Source of the DNA: an uncultured Chloroflexota bacterium
GTDB taxonomy: Bacteria > Chloroflexota > Dehalococcoidia > CAUJGQ01
Direction: 5' to 3'
NCBI GenBank assembly: GCA_937879875.1
Contig: CALFMN010000171.1
Coordinates: 1 to 30,746 of the forward strand
DNA: 30,746 nucleotides
The position numbers and the translations under genes are program-made. Positions 17,074 to 24,535 of the stretch are shown here, one piece after another. Position 1 is the stretch's first letter. Each line of letters begins with the position of its first letter. The notes under the pieces are model-generated. The model searched no databases, was not told the origin of the DNA, and saw only the letters and a program-made list of their open reading frames with translations.

Positions 17074-17162
17074 GGCGGGGCTCCATTCACAGGCTTATGA
17101 AAGGGGACAATCTAGAAGCTAACGACCGGCGTCCGCGATAGTGGACTCCGGTCCTGCCGCAC

Positions 17163-17192
17163 AGCATAGCGCATCTTACCGTTTTGTGTCGG
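17163..17192 (-). promoter_or_regulatory. Candidate promoter for the secreted HExxH gene
   Basis: Minus strand: CCGACA (17192-17187), an 18-bp spacer, and TATGCT (17168-17163), about 90 nt before the GTG start. Fit to sigma-70 is fair. Confidence 0.35.
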
Positions 17193-17211
17193 ACCCGGCT
17201 CAAGGGACGTG

Positions 17212-18030
17212 ATGGAACGTGCAGATGACGAGTTGGGCGGAAATGCCTGCCCGGCGCCTGCGTGCCCGGCGCTCCGTGTCCTGGCTGCCCGCCATGAGCT
17301 GCGCGAAACCGGCGAGGTGCACCATGGCGACAGTACGATCGCCTACACGGTCACGCGCAGCGCCCGCCGGCGCAAGACGGTGACGATCACGATCGAGCCG
17401 GGCGCCGGCGTGCGCGTGGCCGCGCCGCGCCGTGTGCCCGCCGCCGAGATCCGGGCGCTCGTGGTCCGCCGCGCCGGCTGGATTCTGCGCCGCCTGGGCG
17501 ATGGCGCCGCGCCGATGCGGCCAGCCCGCCAGTTCCTGAGCGGCACGTCGCTGCCGTATCTTGGCCGCGACGTGCCGATCGTTGTCGTGCCGGCGGCCGG
17601 CCGGCGTGTGCTGATCGAGTTCCCGCAGGGACAGTTCGTCGTGTGTGTGCCGGCGGCGCTCGAAGGTGAAGAACGCCGTCTGGCGGTTGTCCGCGCTCTG
17701 GAACGCTGGTATCGCGCCCGCGCGAATGACGAGATCGAGCGCCGCGTGCAGCACTGGGCGCCGCTGGTCGGGGCGGCGCCTGCCGCCGTGCTGGTGCGGA
17801 CGCAGCGGCAGCGCTGGGGCAGTTGCAGCGCGAAGGGCGTGCTGCGCTTCAACTGGCGGCTGGTGATGGCGCCCCCGGCGCTGATCGATTACGTCGTGGT
17901 GCACGAGTTGGCGCATTTGCGCGTGCAGAGCCACGCGCCCGCCTTCTGGGCCGAAGTTGCACGCCTGCTGCCCGACTGGAAGCTGCTGCGCCGGCGCCTG
18001 CGGGAGATCGGCCCGACGCTCTCATTCTGA
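17212..18030 (+). CDS. YgjP/DUF45-type M48-like metallohydrolase
   Basis: A 272-aa cytosolic protein of the YgjP family (SprT/M48-related fold). Seen are RRKTVTITIEPGAGVRVAAP (the family N-terminal strand motif), RQRWGSCSAKGVLRFNWRL (199-217) and VVHELAHL (229-236) with a third His ligand candidate at 241 (SHAPAFW). Members are predicted zinc-dependent hydrolases with no established substrate. The ATG at 17212 follows AAGGGA; a GTG one codon earlier is equally possible. The first ~35 residues are not part of the domain. Confidence 0.88.
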   Translation: MERADDELGGNACPAPACPALRVLAARHELRETGEVHHGDSTIAYTVTRSARRRKTVTITIEPGAGVRVAAPRRVPAAEIRALVVRRAGWILRRLGDGAAPMRPARQFLSGTSLPYLGRDVPIVVVPAAGRRVLIEFPQGQFVVCVPAALEGEERRLAVVRALERWYRARANDEIERRVQHWAPLVGAAPAAVLVRTQRQRWGSCSAKGVLRFNWRLVMAPPALIDYVVVHELAHLRVQSHAPAFWAEVARLLPDWKLLRRRLREIGPTLSF

Positions 18031-18120
18031 TGTGCGGAAGACACGGATGATTTGACCAGATGCGTCCCTGGCTCAGGCGCATGGCCCCCGCGTAAGTGCC
18101 GGCGTGCGATGGCAGCAGGC

Positions 18121-18747
18121 TCAGTGCGCGGTCCAGGGGCGTGGTGTGGCCCTGGCGCGGAAGTAGTCGCCGCTCCCCGCCGCAAGACCGTCCGCTCCCG
18201 CCAGGCGTGACGGCGCCACCTGCGCCAGCAGCGGAATGTGTTTCGAGCAGTGGATATACGCCTCGGCGACCTCGATCAGGACCCACTGCTGACCTGAGGG
18301 TTCGGCGCAGCGGGCCTGCATCTCGCTGGCACCAACGGCCTTTGTCTCCAGTTCGGGCAGCTCTGCGGCATCGACGATCCGCGCGCGACCGTTGATGTGC
18401 AGACCCACCCGGCTCGCGAAAAAGTCGATGAACACCAGCCCGATGTGCGGATTCTCGCTGATGTTCCCCAGACTGGCCATGACCCCGTTGCCGCGATACT
18501 CCGGAAAGGCACACGTTTTTGGATCCACCACCCGCACGAAGCCAGGGGGACCGGCCCGGAACGAGCAGTCACATTCGCCGCGGGCGTCCGCGGTCGCGAT
18601 CCAGAGCAGTTCCTGACGAGCAATAAATGCCTGCATCGTCGGATTCAGATGCTCGAGCACTTGCTGGTTGTAAAACGCGCAGGCACGTCGCGTAGTATCC
18701 CACTGTTGCTGAAGCCGGTGCTCTCCAGCCGAACCAGGCATGGCCAT
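18121..18747 (-). CDS. Pyridoxamine 5'-phosphate oxidase-fold flavoprotein
   Basis: A 208-aa protein with the split-barrel PPOX fold: FIARQELLWIATADARGECDCS is the usual first strand pair, then FPEYRGNGVMASLGNISENP and IGLVFIDFFASRVGLHINGRARIVD. Such proteins bind FMN, FAD or F420; the cofactor and substrate cannot be named from sequence. The ATG at 18747 has GGAGGAGGAT immediately before it, and the GTG five codons upstream is inside that site, so it is rejected. The C-terminal 35 residues are probably disordered. It sits next to an ISL3 relic. Confidence 0.85.
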   Translation of the reverse strand: MAMPGSAGEHRLQQQWDTTRRACAFYNQQVLEHLNPTMQAFIARQELLWIATADARGECDCSFRAGPPGFVRVVDPKTCAFPEYRGNGVMASLGNISENPHIGLVFIDFFASRVGLHINGRARIVDAAELPELETKAVGASEMQARCAEPSGQQWVLIEVAEAYIHCSKHIPLLAQVAPSRLAGADGLAAGSGDYFRARATPRPWTAH

Positions 18748-18899
18748 ATCCTCCTCCTCCACTCAGGTAGGCAGTCACAGAGCTTGTCCAGCAGGTTTTG
18801 GCCTCCCGCTCCGCCCGTAGATCGGGCGTGAAGCCGGGCGCTGCCAGGGGGAAACGGTGAGAACGCCCCACAGGTGAGGGGGTCGCTGGCCCCCGCTTA

Positions 18900-19072
18900 C
18901 TAGGCATACGCCTCCAGTCCGGCCCTGGATGCATGCTGCTGATCTCTCAGCCAGTCCACGACGTCTCGATCGTGCGGTCGGGCACGAGGTCCACCGGACA
19001 GCGACGCTCAAGGTCGCCGCGGATCGTGCCGAAGCGCTGCCCTCGCAGCCGGAAACACGACCACGTGTACAA
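18900..19072 (-). pseudogene. ISL3-family transposase remnant, frameshifted
   Basis: Reading the minus strand from 19072, the frame gives FRLRGQRFGTIRGDLERRCP followed by VDLVPDRTIET. This closely matches the ISL3 transposase segment W-x-x-R-x-GxxYGTI-x-DLERRxPVDLLPDR that ends in a catalytic Asp region. The frame then stops, but a shift by one base at about 18960 continues with VVDWLRDQQHASRAGLEAYA and a stop, matching the following ISL3 region (WL...RDRxxxYA). Only about 57 codons survive of a normal ~400-500. The flanking 18748-18899 and 19073-19167 hold no recognisable gene; terminal inverted repeats were not found. The relic suggests past insertion and decay in this accessory stretch. 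Confidence 0.7.
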
Positions 19073-19167
19073 TCATCGAACGGTTCGGAACGCTCGTGAT
19101 CGCGGGGCGATGGACCCGCGCGGCCGCCATTTGCCGCCGGGATGCGGCGTCGAGCCTGGAGGTACCG

Positions 19168-19971
19168 ATGGCGCCGGACGCGGCTGAACTGCGCGACGTT
19201 GCCGACTTCTACGATGCGCCGGGCGTGTGCTGGGCGCTGCGCACGGCCGGACTGCACCTGCATGCCGGCGGAGAGGACGCCACGGTGCTGCTGGCGCAAC
19301 GGCTGGAGACGTACGGCTACACCGGCGGCGGCCGGATCGTCGAGATCGCCTCGGCGCTCGGCGGGCCGGCGCGCTACCTCGCACGCCGCTTCCTCGCAAC
19401 CGTCCTGTGCATCGACGCCGACCCGCGCATGCATGCCGCTGCTTGGCCGGCAGCGACCGCGGAAGGGCTTGGCCTGCGCACTCCGCTGCTGCTGGCACGC
19501 AGCGAGGCGCTGCCCCTCGTCTCGGGCTGCTGTGACGTCGCCTGGAGCCAGGATGCGCTCTGCCACATGGATAAACCCGCCGTCGTGCGGGAAGCGGCGC
19601 GGGCGTTGCGACCGCTCGGCCTCTTCGCGTTCAGTGACTTCATCGCGCGCGTGGAACTGACGCCGGAAGAGCGCCGCTCGCTAGCGCGGCTCTGGAGCTT
19701 CCCTGTACTGCTGCGATTGAACGAGTACGTGCGGCTGTTGGACGAGAGCGGCTTCGATGTACTGCTTGCCGAAGATCGCACGGCGGTTCTCAGCGCGCGT
19801 CCGCAGGCGGAGCCATCCGACCAAAAGGAATGGGAGCGCTCGTTCGTCGCCCGCTACGGCGCCGCGGAGCTTGAGCGCCAACGGGAGCCCTACGTGGCGT
19901 GGAGAGCCCTCGTGCAGGCGGGGCGTGCCGGATATGCGCTGTTCATCGCTCGCCGGCGTGCGGAGCCTTAA
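19168..19971 (+). CDS. SAM-dependent methyltransferase-like protein with degenerate motif I
   Basis: A 267-aa protein of the class I (Rossmann) methyltransferase family, similar in layout to sarcosine/dimethylglycine N-methyltransferases: VADFYDAPGVCWALRTAG and LHLHAGGED at the N-terminus, motif I at 57-66, the acidic end of beta-2 in LCIDADPRM (80-88), and SQDALCHMDKP for the substrate loop. Motif I reads VEIASALGGPARYLA where the family has VLDIGSGLGGPARYLA: both glycines before LGG are Ala and the Asp is Glu. SAM binding may be weakened or altered. GGAGG sits 6 nt before the ATG at 19168. Its stop overlaps the convergent gentisate dioxygenase stop. The acceptor is unknown. Confidence 0.8.
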   Translation: MAPDAAELRDVADFYDAPGVCWALRTAGLHLHAGGEDATVLLAQRLETYGYTGGGRIVEIASALGGPARYLARRFLATVLCIDADPRMHAAAWPAATAEGLGLRTPLLLARSEALPLVSGCCDVAWSQDALCHMDKPAVVREAARALRPLGLFAFSDFIARVELTPEERRSLARLWSFPVLLRLNEYVRLLDESGFDVLLAEDRTAVLSARPQAEPSDQKEWERSFVARYGAAELERQREPYVAWRALVQAGRAGYALFIARRRAEP

Positions 19972-21041
19972 CTTTGTCGTCCCTTCGGGTGCTGCTCCTC
20001 GCGGTCGAGTGCGAAGGCTTGCAGAATCGGCCGATCGCTGAAGGAGAAGAGTACGGCTTCGCCGCCCTCGCTGGCGTGCTCGTGCCAGGACCACGCGGGC
20101 ACGACGAACGTATCGCCCTCCTCCCAGCCGTACCGCTCGCCCGCAACGATGCTATGGCCGCCGCCTTCAGCCACGTGGTAGACGGTGCTTGCCACATGGC
20201 GGTGTGCCCGCGTGTGCTCGGCACGGCGCAGCAGTTGCAGGTAGGCCGCCATCGTCGGCAGCACGGGGCCGCCGGTGTTCGGGTTCTGATACTCCATGAT
20301 CACGCCGTCGAACGGACTCGCCTCCGCCTCGCGCAGGGCGTGCAGCGCCGCGCGCGACGCCGACCAGGTGTAGTTGAGCACGGGCGAGTAGGGACCGGGC
20401 GGCGTCTGCCAGGTCGGGCGCAGGTTCGCGCCCCAGCGGTGCCGTGAATCGTCGGGCGGCTTTGTGATCGGCTGGCGCTCCTCGCCGAACTCTTCGTAGA
20501 AGATGGCGTCCAAATTCGTGACGAACGGAATGTCCAGGCCGTCGAGCCAGATCACGGGATCGCTGCCCTCGTTGCCGTGGTCGTGCCAGGTCCAGTTGGG
20601 GGTGGTGAGAAAGTCGCCCTTCGCCATCGGCCCCTTCTCGCCGTTGACGGCGGTGTAGCCGCCCTCGCCCTCGATGATGAAACGGATCGCGGCGGGCGTG
20701 TGGTGGTGCGTGCGCGCCACTTCGCCCGGCAGAATGAGTTGGATGCCGGCGTAGAGCGTCGCCGTCGCGGCCAGCTTCCCGTCAAGGCCGGGATTGAGCA
20801 ACATCACCACGCGCCGCTCCGCCTCTTCGGCCGACACCAGCTCGCCGGCGCGCAGCACGCGCGGTCGCACATCGGCGTAGCGCCAGAGACAGGGCACGGA
20901 CCTGACGCGCGGCTCATGGGTCAGCGCCTCGCCCAGCACGGCCCAGAGCGGCCCCATGCTCTGGCTCTTGAGGTCGTCATAGAACGCCTGGCGCTCGGCG
21001 GCGAGCGCCGCTGGTGCATGTTCCGTGCGCGAACTGGTCAT
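19968..21041 (-). CDS. Gentisate 1,2-dioxygenase-like bicupin
   Basis: A 357-aa two-cupin Fe(II) ring-cleavage dioxygenase. The N-terminal cupin has ARTHHHTPAAIRFIIEGEGG (109-128) and the second iron-site His pair in NWTWHDHGNEG (149-159), both diagnostic for gentisate/salicylate 1,2-dioxygenases. The C-terminal cupin contains TRAHRH and WSWHEHAS, so it also keeps histidines. It would open gentisate (or 1-hydroxy-2-naphthoate or salicylate) to maleylpyruvate. No maleylpyruvate isomerase or fumarylpyruvate hydrolase is nearby, so it is an isolated step here. The ATG at 21041 follows GGAGGAGG; 20 codons upstream are rejected. It is divergent from the toxin-antitoxin operon. Confidence 0.9.
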   Translation of the reverse strand: MTSSRTEHAPAALAAERQAFYDDLKSQSMGPLWAVLGEALTHEPRVRSVPCLWRYADVRPRVLRAGELVSAEEAERRVVMLLNPGLDGKLAATATLYAGIQLILPGEVARTHHHTPAAIRFIIEGEGGYTAVNGEKGPMAKGDFLTTPNWTWHDHGNEGSDPVIWLDGLDIPFVTNLDAIFYEEFGEERQPITKPPDDSRHRWGANLRPTWQTPPGPYSPVLNYTWSASRAALHALREAEASPFDGVIMEYQNPNTGGPVLPTMAAYLQLLRRAEHTRAHRHVASTVYHVAEGGGHSIVAGERYGWEEGDTFVVPAWSWHEHASEGGEAVLFSFSDRPILQAFALDREEQHPKGRQS

Positions 21042-21091
21042 GGCCGGGCCTCCTCCGATCTCTCCGCGGCTGAAGCGGTGCCGATGCGGCG

Positions 21092-21100
21092 ACTGTAGCA
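21092..21100 (-). promoter_or_regulatory. Extended -10 element (TGC-TACAGT) before gentisate dioxygenase
   Basis: On the minus strand TGCTACAGT lies 51 nt before the start codon. It follows the same TGC-TAnnnT pattern as other promoters in the window. No clear -35 at standard distance. Confidence 0.35.
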
Positions 21101-21118
21101 CGCCGAATCAAGCGAGCG

Positions 21119-21148
21119 CTGTCAGGCTGAGCCGCGCGCTGCTATAAT
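21119..21148 (+). promoter_or_regulatory. Near-consensus promoter of the toxin-antitoxin operon
   Basis: CTGTCA (21119-21124), an 18-bp spacer, and perfect TATAAT (21143-21148) preceded by TGC, giving an extended -10. Transcription should start near 21155, about 23 nt before the antitoxin start. This is the best promoter in the window. Confidence 0.7.
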
Positions 21149-21177
21149 GGCCACACAGCACTGAACGGAGTACCGAA

Positions 21178-21441
21178 ATGAATACCATCCCGGCGCGCGA
21201 GATCAAGCGGCGCGGCATCTCGGCGGTGGACGAGCTGCTGAAGTGCGGCCCGGTGCACGTGATTAAGAACGACAGCCCCAGCTACGTGATCATGGACGAG
21301 ATGCGCTACCGCGACCTGCTCGACGCCGAGGAGGAAGCCGGGATCGCGCGGGTCAGAGCCTCATTGGAGGATATCCGTGCCGGTCGAGCGCGCCCGGCCA
21401 GCGTGGAAGAGTTGATGGCGCAGATTGACGCCGAGGAGTAG
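21178..21441 (+). CDS. Phd/YefM-family antitoxin
   Basis: An 87-aa antitoxin. The N-terminal part (IPAREIKRRGISAVDELLKC, then VIKNDSPSYVIMDEMRYRDLL) is the Phd/YefM fold that binds DNA and represses its own operon; the acidic C-terminal tail (VEELMAQIDAEE) should wrap and neutralise the toxin. GGAG precedes the ATG at a good distance. It is followed 2 nt later by the toxin gene. Confidence 0.85.
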   Translation: MNTIPAREIKRRGISAVDELLKCGPVHVIKNDSPSYVIMDEMRYRDLLDAEEEAGIARVRASLEDIRAGRARPASVEELMAQIDAEE

Positions 21442-21443
21442 CG

Positions 21444-21722
21444 GTGCCGTATGAGCTGGTCCCTACTCGCCAATTCGAACGAACCAGCGCACGCTTTCTC
21501 CGTCGCCACCCTGAACTTCGCGACCGATTCACGCGAGTGCTGAATGAACTTCGGGTAGACCCATTCCAGCCTCACCTGCGATTGCATTCGCTGCGAGGGC
21601 GGCTCGGTGGCTCCCATGCAGTCAGCCTTACATACGAGTACCGCATCGTCCTGATCCTCTTTGTGGAGGAAGAACGCATTACCCTCGTAGATATCGGCAG
21701 CCACGACGACGTGTATCGCTGA
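21444..21722 (+). CDS. RelE/YafQ-family toxin
   Basis: A 92-aa RelE-superfamily protein, predicted ribosome-dependent mRNA interferase. Seen are the N-terminal helix pair (FERTSARFLRRHPELRDRFT), LHSLRGRLGGSHAVSLTYEY and the RIVLILFVEEERITLVDIGSHDDVY strand and C-terminal tail, where His and the final Tyr-Arg are typical active-site residues. The start is GTG at 21444; its ribosome site GAGGAG overlaps the antitoxin stop region, so translation is coupled. Confidence 0.85.
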   Translation: MPYELVPTRQFERTSARFLRRHPELRDRFTRVLNELRVDPFQPHLRLHSLRGRLGGSHAVSLTYEYRIVLILFVEEERITLVDIGSHDDVYR

Positions 21723-21820
21723 GCGCGCCTCCTTCGCCCCGCCGGTCGGTGGCTGGACGCGCCGCGTGTACCGAGCGTACGCTGCTGCACGCCGCCTGCC
21801 AGCCGCGAGGTGCGCACGCC

Positions 21821-22720
21821 ATGGCCGATCCGCTGGAGATCGTCTTTCTGGGCACGGGCAGCCCGTTGCCCAGTTCCGTGCGCTGCGGCGCCGGCCAGGT
21901 CCTTCTCAGCGGCGGTTCGAGCCTGCTGCTCGACTGCGGCTGGGGCGTGGCGCGGCGACTCCTTGCCGCGCGCATTCCACCGGCAAGCATCGATGCCGCC
22001 TGCTTCACGCACATGCATTCCGACCACATCACCGACGTGCCCGACTTCCTGATCACGCGTTGGACCGGCGGCGCCGTGCGCCCGCTCCATGTCTACGGGC
22101 CGGAGGGCACGCGCGCGATGATCGAAGGCTTTGTGGCAGCACTCGATCGCGACATCGGCTACCGCTTCGCCCATCATGGCGAAAAGCTCTCGCGCGACGG
22201 CATCCGCTGCGAGGTGCATGAGGTGCCGGCTACACCCGAGCCGGCGACCGTCACCGCGATCGACGCCATGCAAATCGAGAGTTTCGAAGTCGATCATCGC
22301 CCCGTGGTGCCGGCGCTGGGCTATCGCGTCAGCGTGGACGGCGTGTGCGTCGTCTTCTCCGGCGACACCACCGCCTGCGAGTCGTTGCGCCGCGCGGCCG
22401 AAGGCGCCGACTTGCTTGTCTGCGAGGCGCTGAATGTCGGCATGCTGGCGCAGAACATCGCGCTGCTCAAAGCGTCGGGCAACGCGCGCGTGGCGGCGCT
22501 GCTGGAGGATGTGCCAAGCTATCACGCGCCGACGCTCGACGTCGCGCGGCTGGCGCACGAGGCAGGCGTCAGGCGGCTCGTGCTCTCCCACGTCATCCCG
22601 CCGCTCCCCAATGATGGCCCGCAACTCGCGGCCTTCACGGCCGGTATGGCCGAGATCTACGCCGGCCCGATCGAAGTCGCCCAGGATCTGCAGCGCATCG
22701 GGGTGTCCCGCGTGGCCTGA
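21821..22720 (+). CDS. RNase Z-like metallo-beta-lactamase-fold hydrolase
   Basis: A 299-aa MBL-fold protein. FLGTGSPLPSS (9-19) and the metal motif THMHSDH (63-69) are those of the RNase Z/arylsulfatase-like branch; FSGDTTAC and the C-terminal VLSHVIPP supply the Asp and last His. True tRNase Z keeps an exosite arm and HEAT motif that I cannot see, so a general phosphodiesterase or arylsulfatase-like role is also possible. The ATG at 21821 has GAGG about 10 nt upstream. Confidence 0.82.
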   Translation: MADPLEIVFLGTGSPLPSSVRCGAGQVLLSGGSSLLLDCGWGVARRLLAARIPPASIDAACFTHMHSDHITDVPDFLITRWTGGAVRPLHVYGPEGTRAMIEGFVAALDRDIGYRFAHHGEKLSRDGIRCEVHEVPATPEPATVTAIDAMQIESFEVDHRPVVPALGYRVSVDGVCVVFSGDTTACESLRRAAEGADLLVCEALNVGMLAQNIALLKASGNARVAALLEDVPSYHAPTLDVARLAHEAGVRRLVLSHVIPPLPNDGPQLAAFTAGMAEIYAGPIEVAQDLQRIGVSRVA

Positions 22721-22754
22721 ACTCCCAGTGCCCCTTTTGGTCAACAGAAAAACT

Positions 22755-23534
22755 CTACGCTCCGACTTCACTCAGAAACGCGCCCAGAACGCGGTTGAAT
22801 TCGGCAGGGCGCTCGAAGTAGACCGAGTGGCCCGCGTCGGCAACCATCTGCATGCGGGCGCCGGGAATGAACTGCTGCGCGACTTTGATCACGTCGGGCG
22901 GAATCAGCACGTCGTCCGCACCCTCGATGAAGAGTACGGGCAGCTTCATGGCCGCGGCCTGCTCCGCGGAGACGGCAAGGCGATTCAGCGGTGTGCCGCG
23001 GCCCAGCGCCTGCTCGCGCGGCGGATTGAGCGCGAAGATCTGCTCGTAGAGGAAGGCGCCGGCCGAATCGCGCTGCCGAAAGTTCTGGCTGAGGGCGCCG
23101 CCCAGCAGCGGCAGATCGCCGCGCCTGGCCTGCGCCGCCGCCCGCGCGTGTTCCAGCTCCGGCGAGGTCAGGCCGCCGGCCGTGTCGGCCATCACCAGCG
23201 CCCGCACGCGCTCTGGGTGCGTGATCGCGTAGCCGAGGCAGGTCCAGCCGCCCATCGACTGGGCCACGAGGCGTACGTCGGATAACTGCAAATGGTCGAT
23301 CAGCGCCGCCAGGTCTTCGTCGAACCGCGGGCGCTCTTCGGCCGGCCGCGCATCGAGCGAGCGCCCGAAGCCGCGGTGGTCGAAGGTCACGCAGGTATAG
23401 CGATCGCGGAAGCACGGCACCTGTTGAAACCAGGAGAGATGGTTGCCGCCCGCGCCGTGCGCGAAGACGATCGCCGGCCCGGCGCCGTGTGTCTCGTAGT
23501 AGAGGTCGGCTCCGTTCGTCGTCAGCATTGGCAT
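22755..23534 (-). CDS. Alpha/beta hydrolase
   Basis: A 259-aa alpha/beta hydrolase: FAHGAGG (24-30, oxyanion), FDHRGFGRS (51-59), nucleophile Ser93 in AQSMGGW, an acid in FIEGADDVLIPP and catalytic His in DAGHSVYFERP. It is similar to haloalkane dehalogenase/PcaD-type hydrolases and to the hydrolase at 12.0-12.8 kb. The substrate is unknown. The ATG at 23534 has GGGAGG 7 nt upstream; the upstream ATG at 23549 overlaps that site. It converges on the RNase Z-like gene. Confidence 0.86.
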   Translation of the reverse strand: MPMLTTNGADLYYETHGAGPAIVFAHGAGGNHLSWFQQVPCFRDRYTCVTFDHRGFGRSLDARPAEERPRFDEDLAALIDHLQLSDVRLVAQSMGGWTCLGYAITHPERVRALVMADTAGGLTSPELEHARAAAQARRGDLPLLGGALSQNFRQRDSAGAFLYEQIFALNPPREQALGRGTPLNRLAVSAEQAAAMKLPVLFIEGADDVLIPPDVIKVAQQFIPGARMQMVADAGHSVYFERPAEFNRVLGAFLSEVGA

Positions 23535-23644
23535 TACGCTGCCTCCCATCGCCGCCGCCCAGCGTAGGGCAAAGACGGCCGGAGGAGATCATAGCGCAAC
23601 GGCCCAGCGCCGCGCGCCGGTGCTGCGGGCGAATCGGTCTCAGT

Positions 23645-24535
23645 TCAACCCTTCACCGATCCGGTCAGAATTCCGGAGACGAAGTAGCGCTGCAGCGTGA
23701 AGAAGACGGTCAGTGGCAGCGCCATCGAGATGAAGGCGGCGGCGGTCAGCAGTTGCCAGTTCTGGCCCAGCGAGTTGACCAGATTGCTGATCGTCACCGG
23801 CATCGGCGCCACGCTCGGCGCGCCGCCGAGATACACCAGCGCGATCAGCAGATCGTTCCAGACCCACATGAACTGGAAGATCGCCAACGAGGCGAGCGCC
23901 GGCACCGATGTCGGCAACACCAGACGGAAGAAGACCGTAAACGGCCCGGCGCCGTCGACGTAGGCCGACTCCATCATCTCGCGCGGCAGCGAGCCGAAGA
24001 AGTTGCGCAGCAGGTAAACGGCGAAAGGCAGTCCGTAGCCCGTATGCGCCAGCCAGAGGCCGGGGAACGTGCCCGCGAGGTGCAGGTTCGTGTAGAGCCG
24101 CAGCACCGGGATCAGCGTCATCTGCGGCGGCACGACCAGCAGGCCGACCACGATGAGGAAGAGCCAGTCGCGCCCGGGAAACTCCATCCAGGCGAAAGCG
24201 TAGGCCGCGTAGGCCGCGACGAGAATGGGGATCACGGTGGCGGGCACGGCGATGAAGAGGCTGTTGACGAAGCTCTGGCCCATGTGATTCGTCGTCAACA
24301 CCTTCTGGTAGTTGTCCAGCGTGAAGTGGAACGTCGGATGCAGCGCGGTCCACCAGCCGGTCCGCGTGACGACAGACGGAGGCCGGAACGACGACACCAG
24401 CAGGCCGACGGCCGGCACCATCCAGAGCAGGCAGATGGCAATGATGATGATGTGCAGCGGCCCGCGCCGCAGCGCGTGGCCCAGCCGCGCCGGGAAGGAG
24501 ACGGCGACGCTTTTGCGCAGGGCAGCGATCTGCAT
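23645..24535 (-). CDS. Sugar ABC transporter permease, MalG-like
   Basis: A 296-aa inner-membrane permease with six predicted helices, starting with HIIIIAICLLWMVPAVGLLVSS. The ATPase-docking loop is ESAYVDGAGPFTVFFRLVLP (EAA-type motif), matching the carbohydrate-uptake CUT1 family. Its ATG overlaps the TGA of the preceding permease by one base (TGATG), so translation is coupled. The imported substrate cannot be read from the permease. Confidence 0.93.
   Translation of the reverse strand: MQIAALRKSVAVSFPARLGHALRRGPLHIIIIAICLLWMVPAVGLLVSSFRPPSVVTRTGWWTALHPTFHFTLDNYQKVLTTNHMGQSFVNSLFIAVPATVIPILVAAYAAYAFAWMEFPGRDWLFLIVVGLLVVPPQMTLIPVLRLYTNLHLAGTFPGLWLAHTGYGLPFAVYLLRNFFGSLPREMMESAYVDGAGPFTVFFRLVLPTSVPALASLAIFQFMWVWNDLLIALVYLGGAPSVAPMPVTISNLVNSLGQNWQLLTAAAFISMALPLTVFFTLQRYFVSGILTGSVKG

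Noticed and set aside
18838..18925. Cobalamin-riboswitch-like words on the plus strand (GGGAA, GGTG, CCCCGC, CAGTCCGG)
   Set aside because: Spacing and the 3' part do not fit the consensus, no B12-linked gene follows, and the segment overlaps the ISL3 transposase relic that explains it better.
18775..19566. 263-codon minus-strand open frame
   Set aside because: Its upper half is antisense to the methyltransferase and the lower half runs out of frame through the transposase relic.
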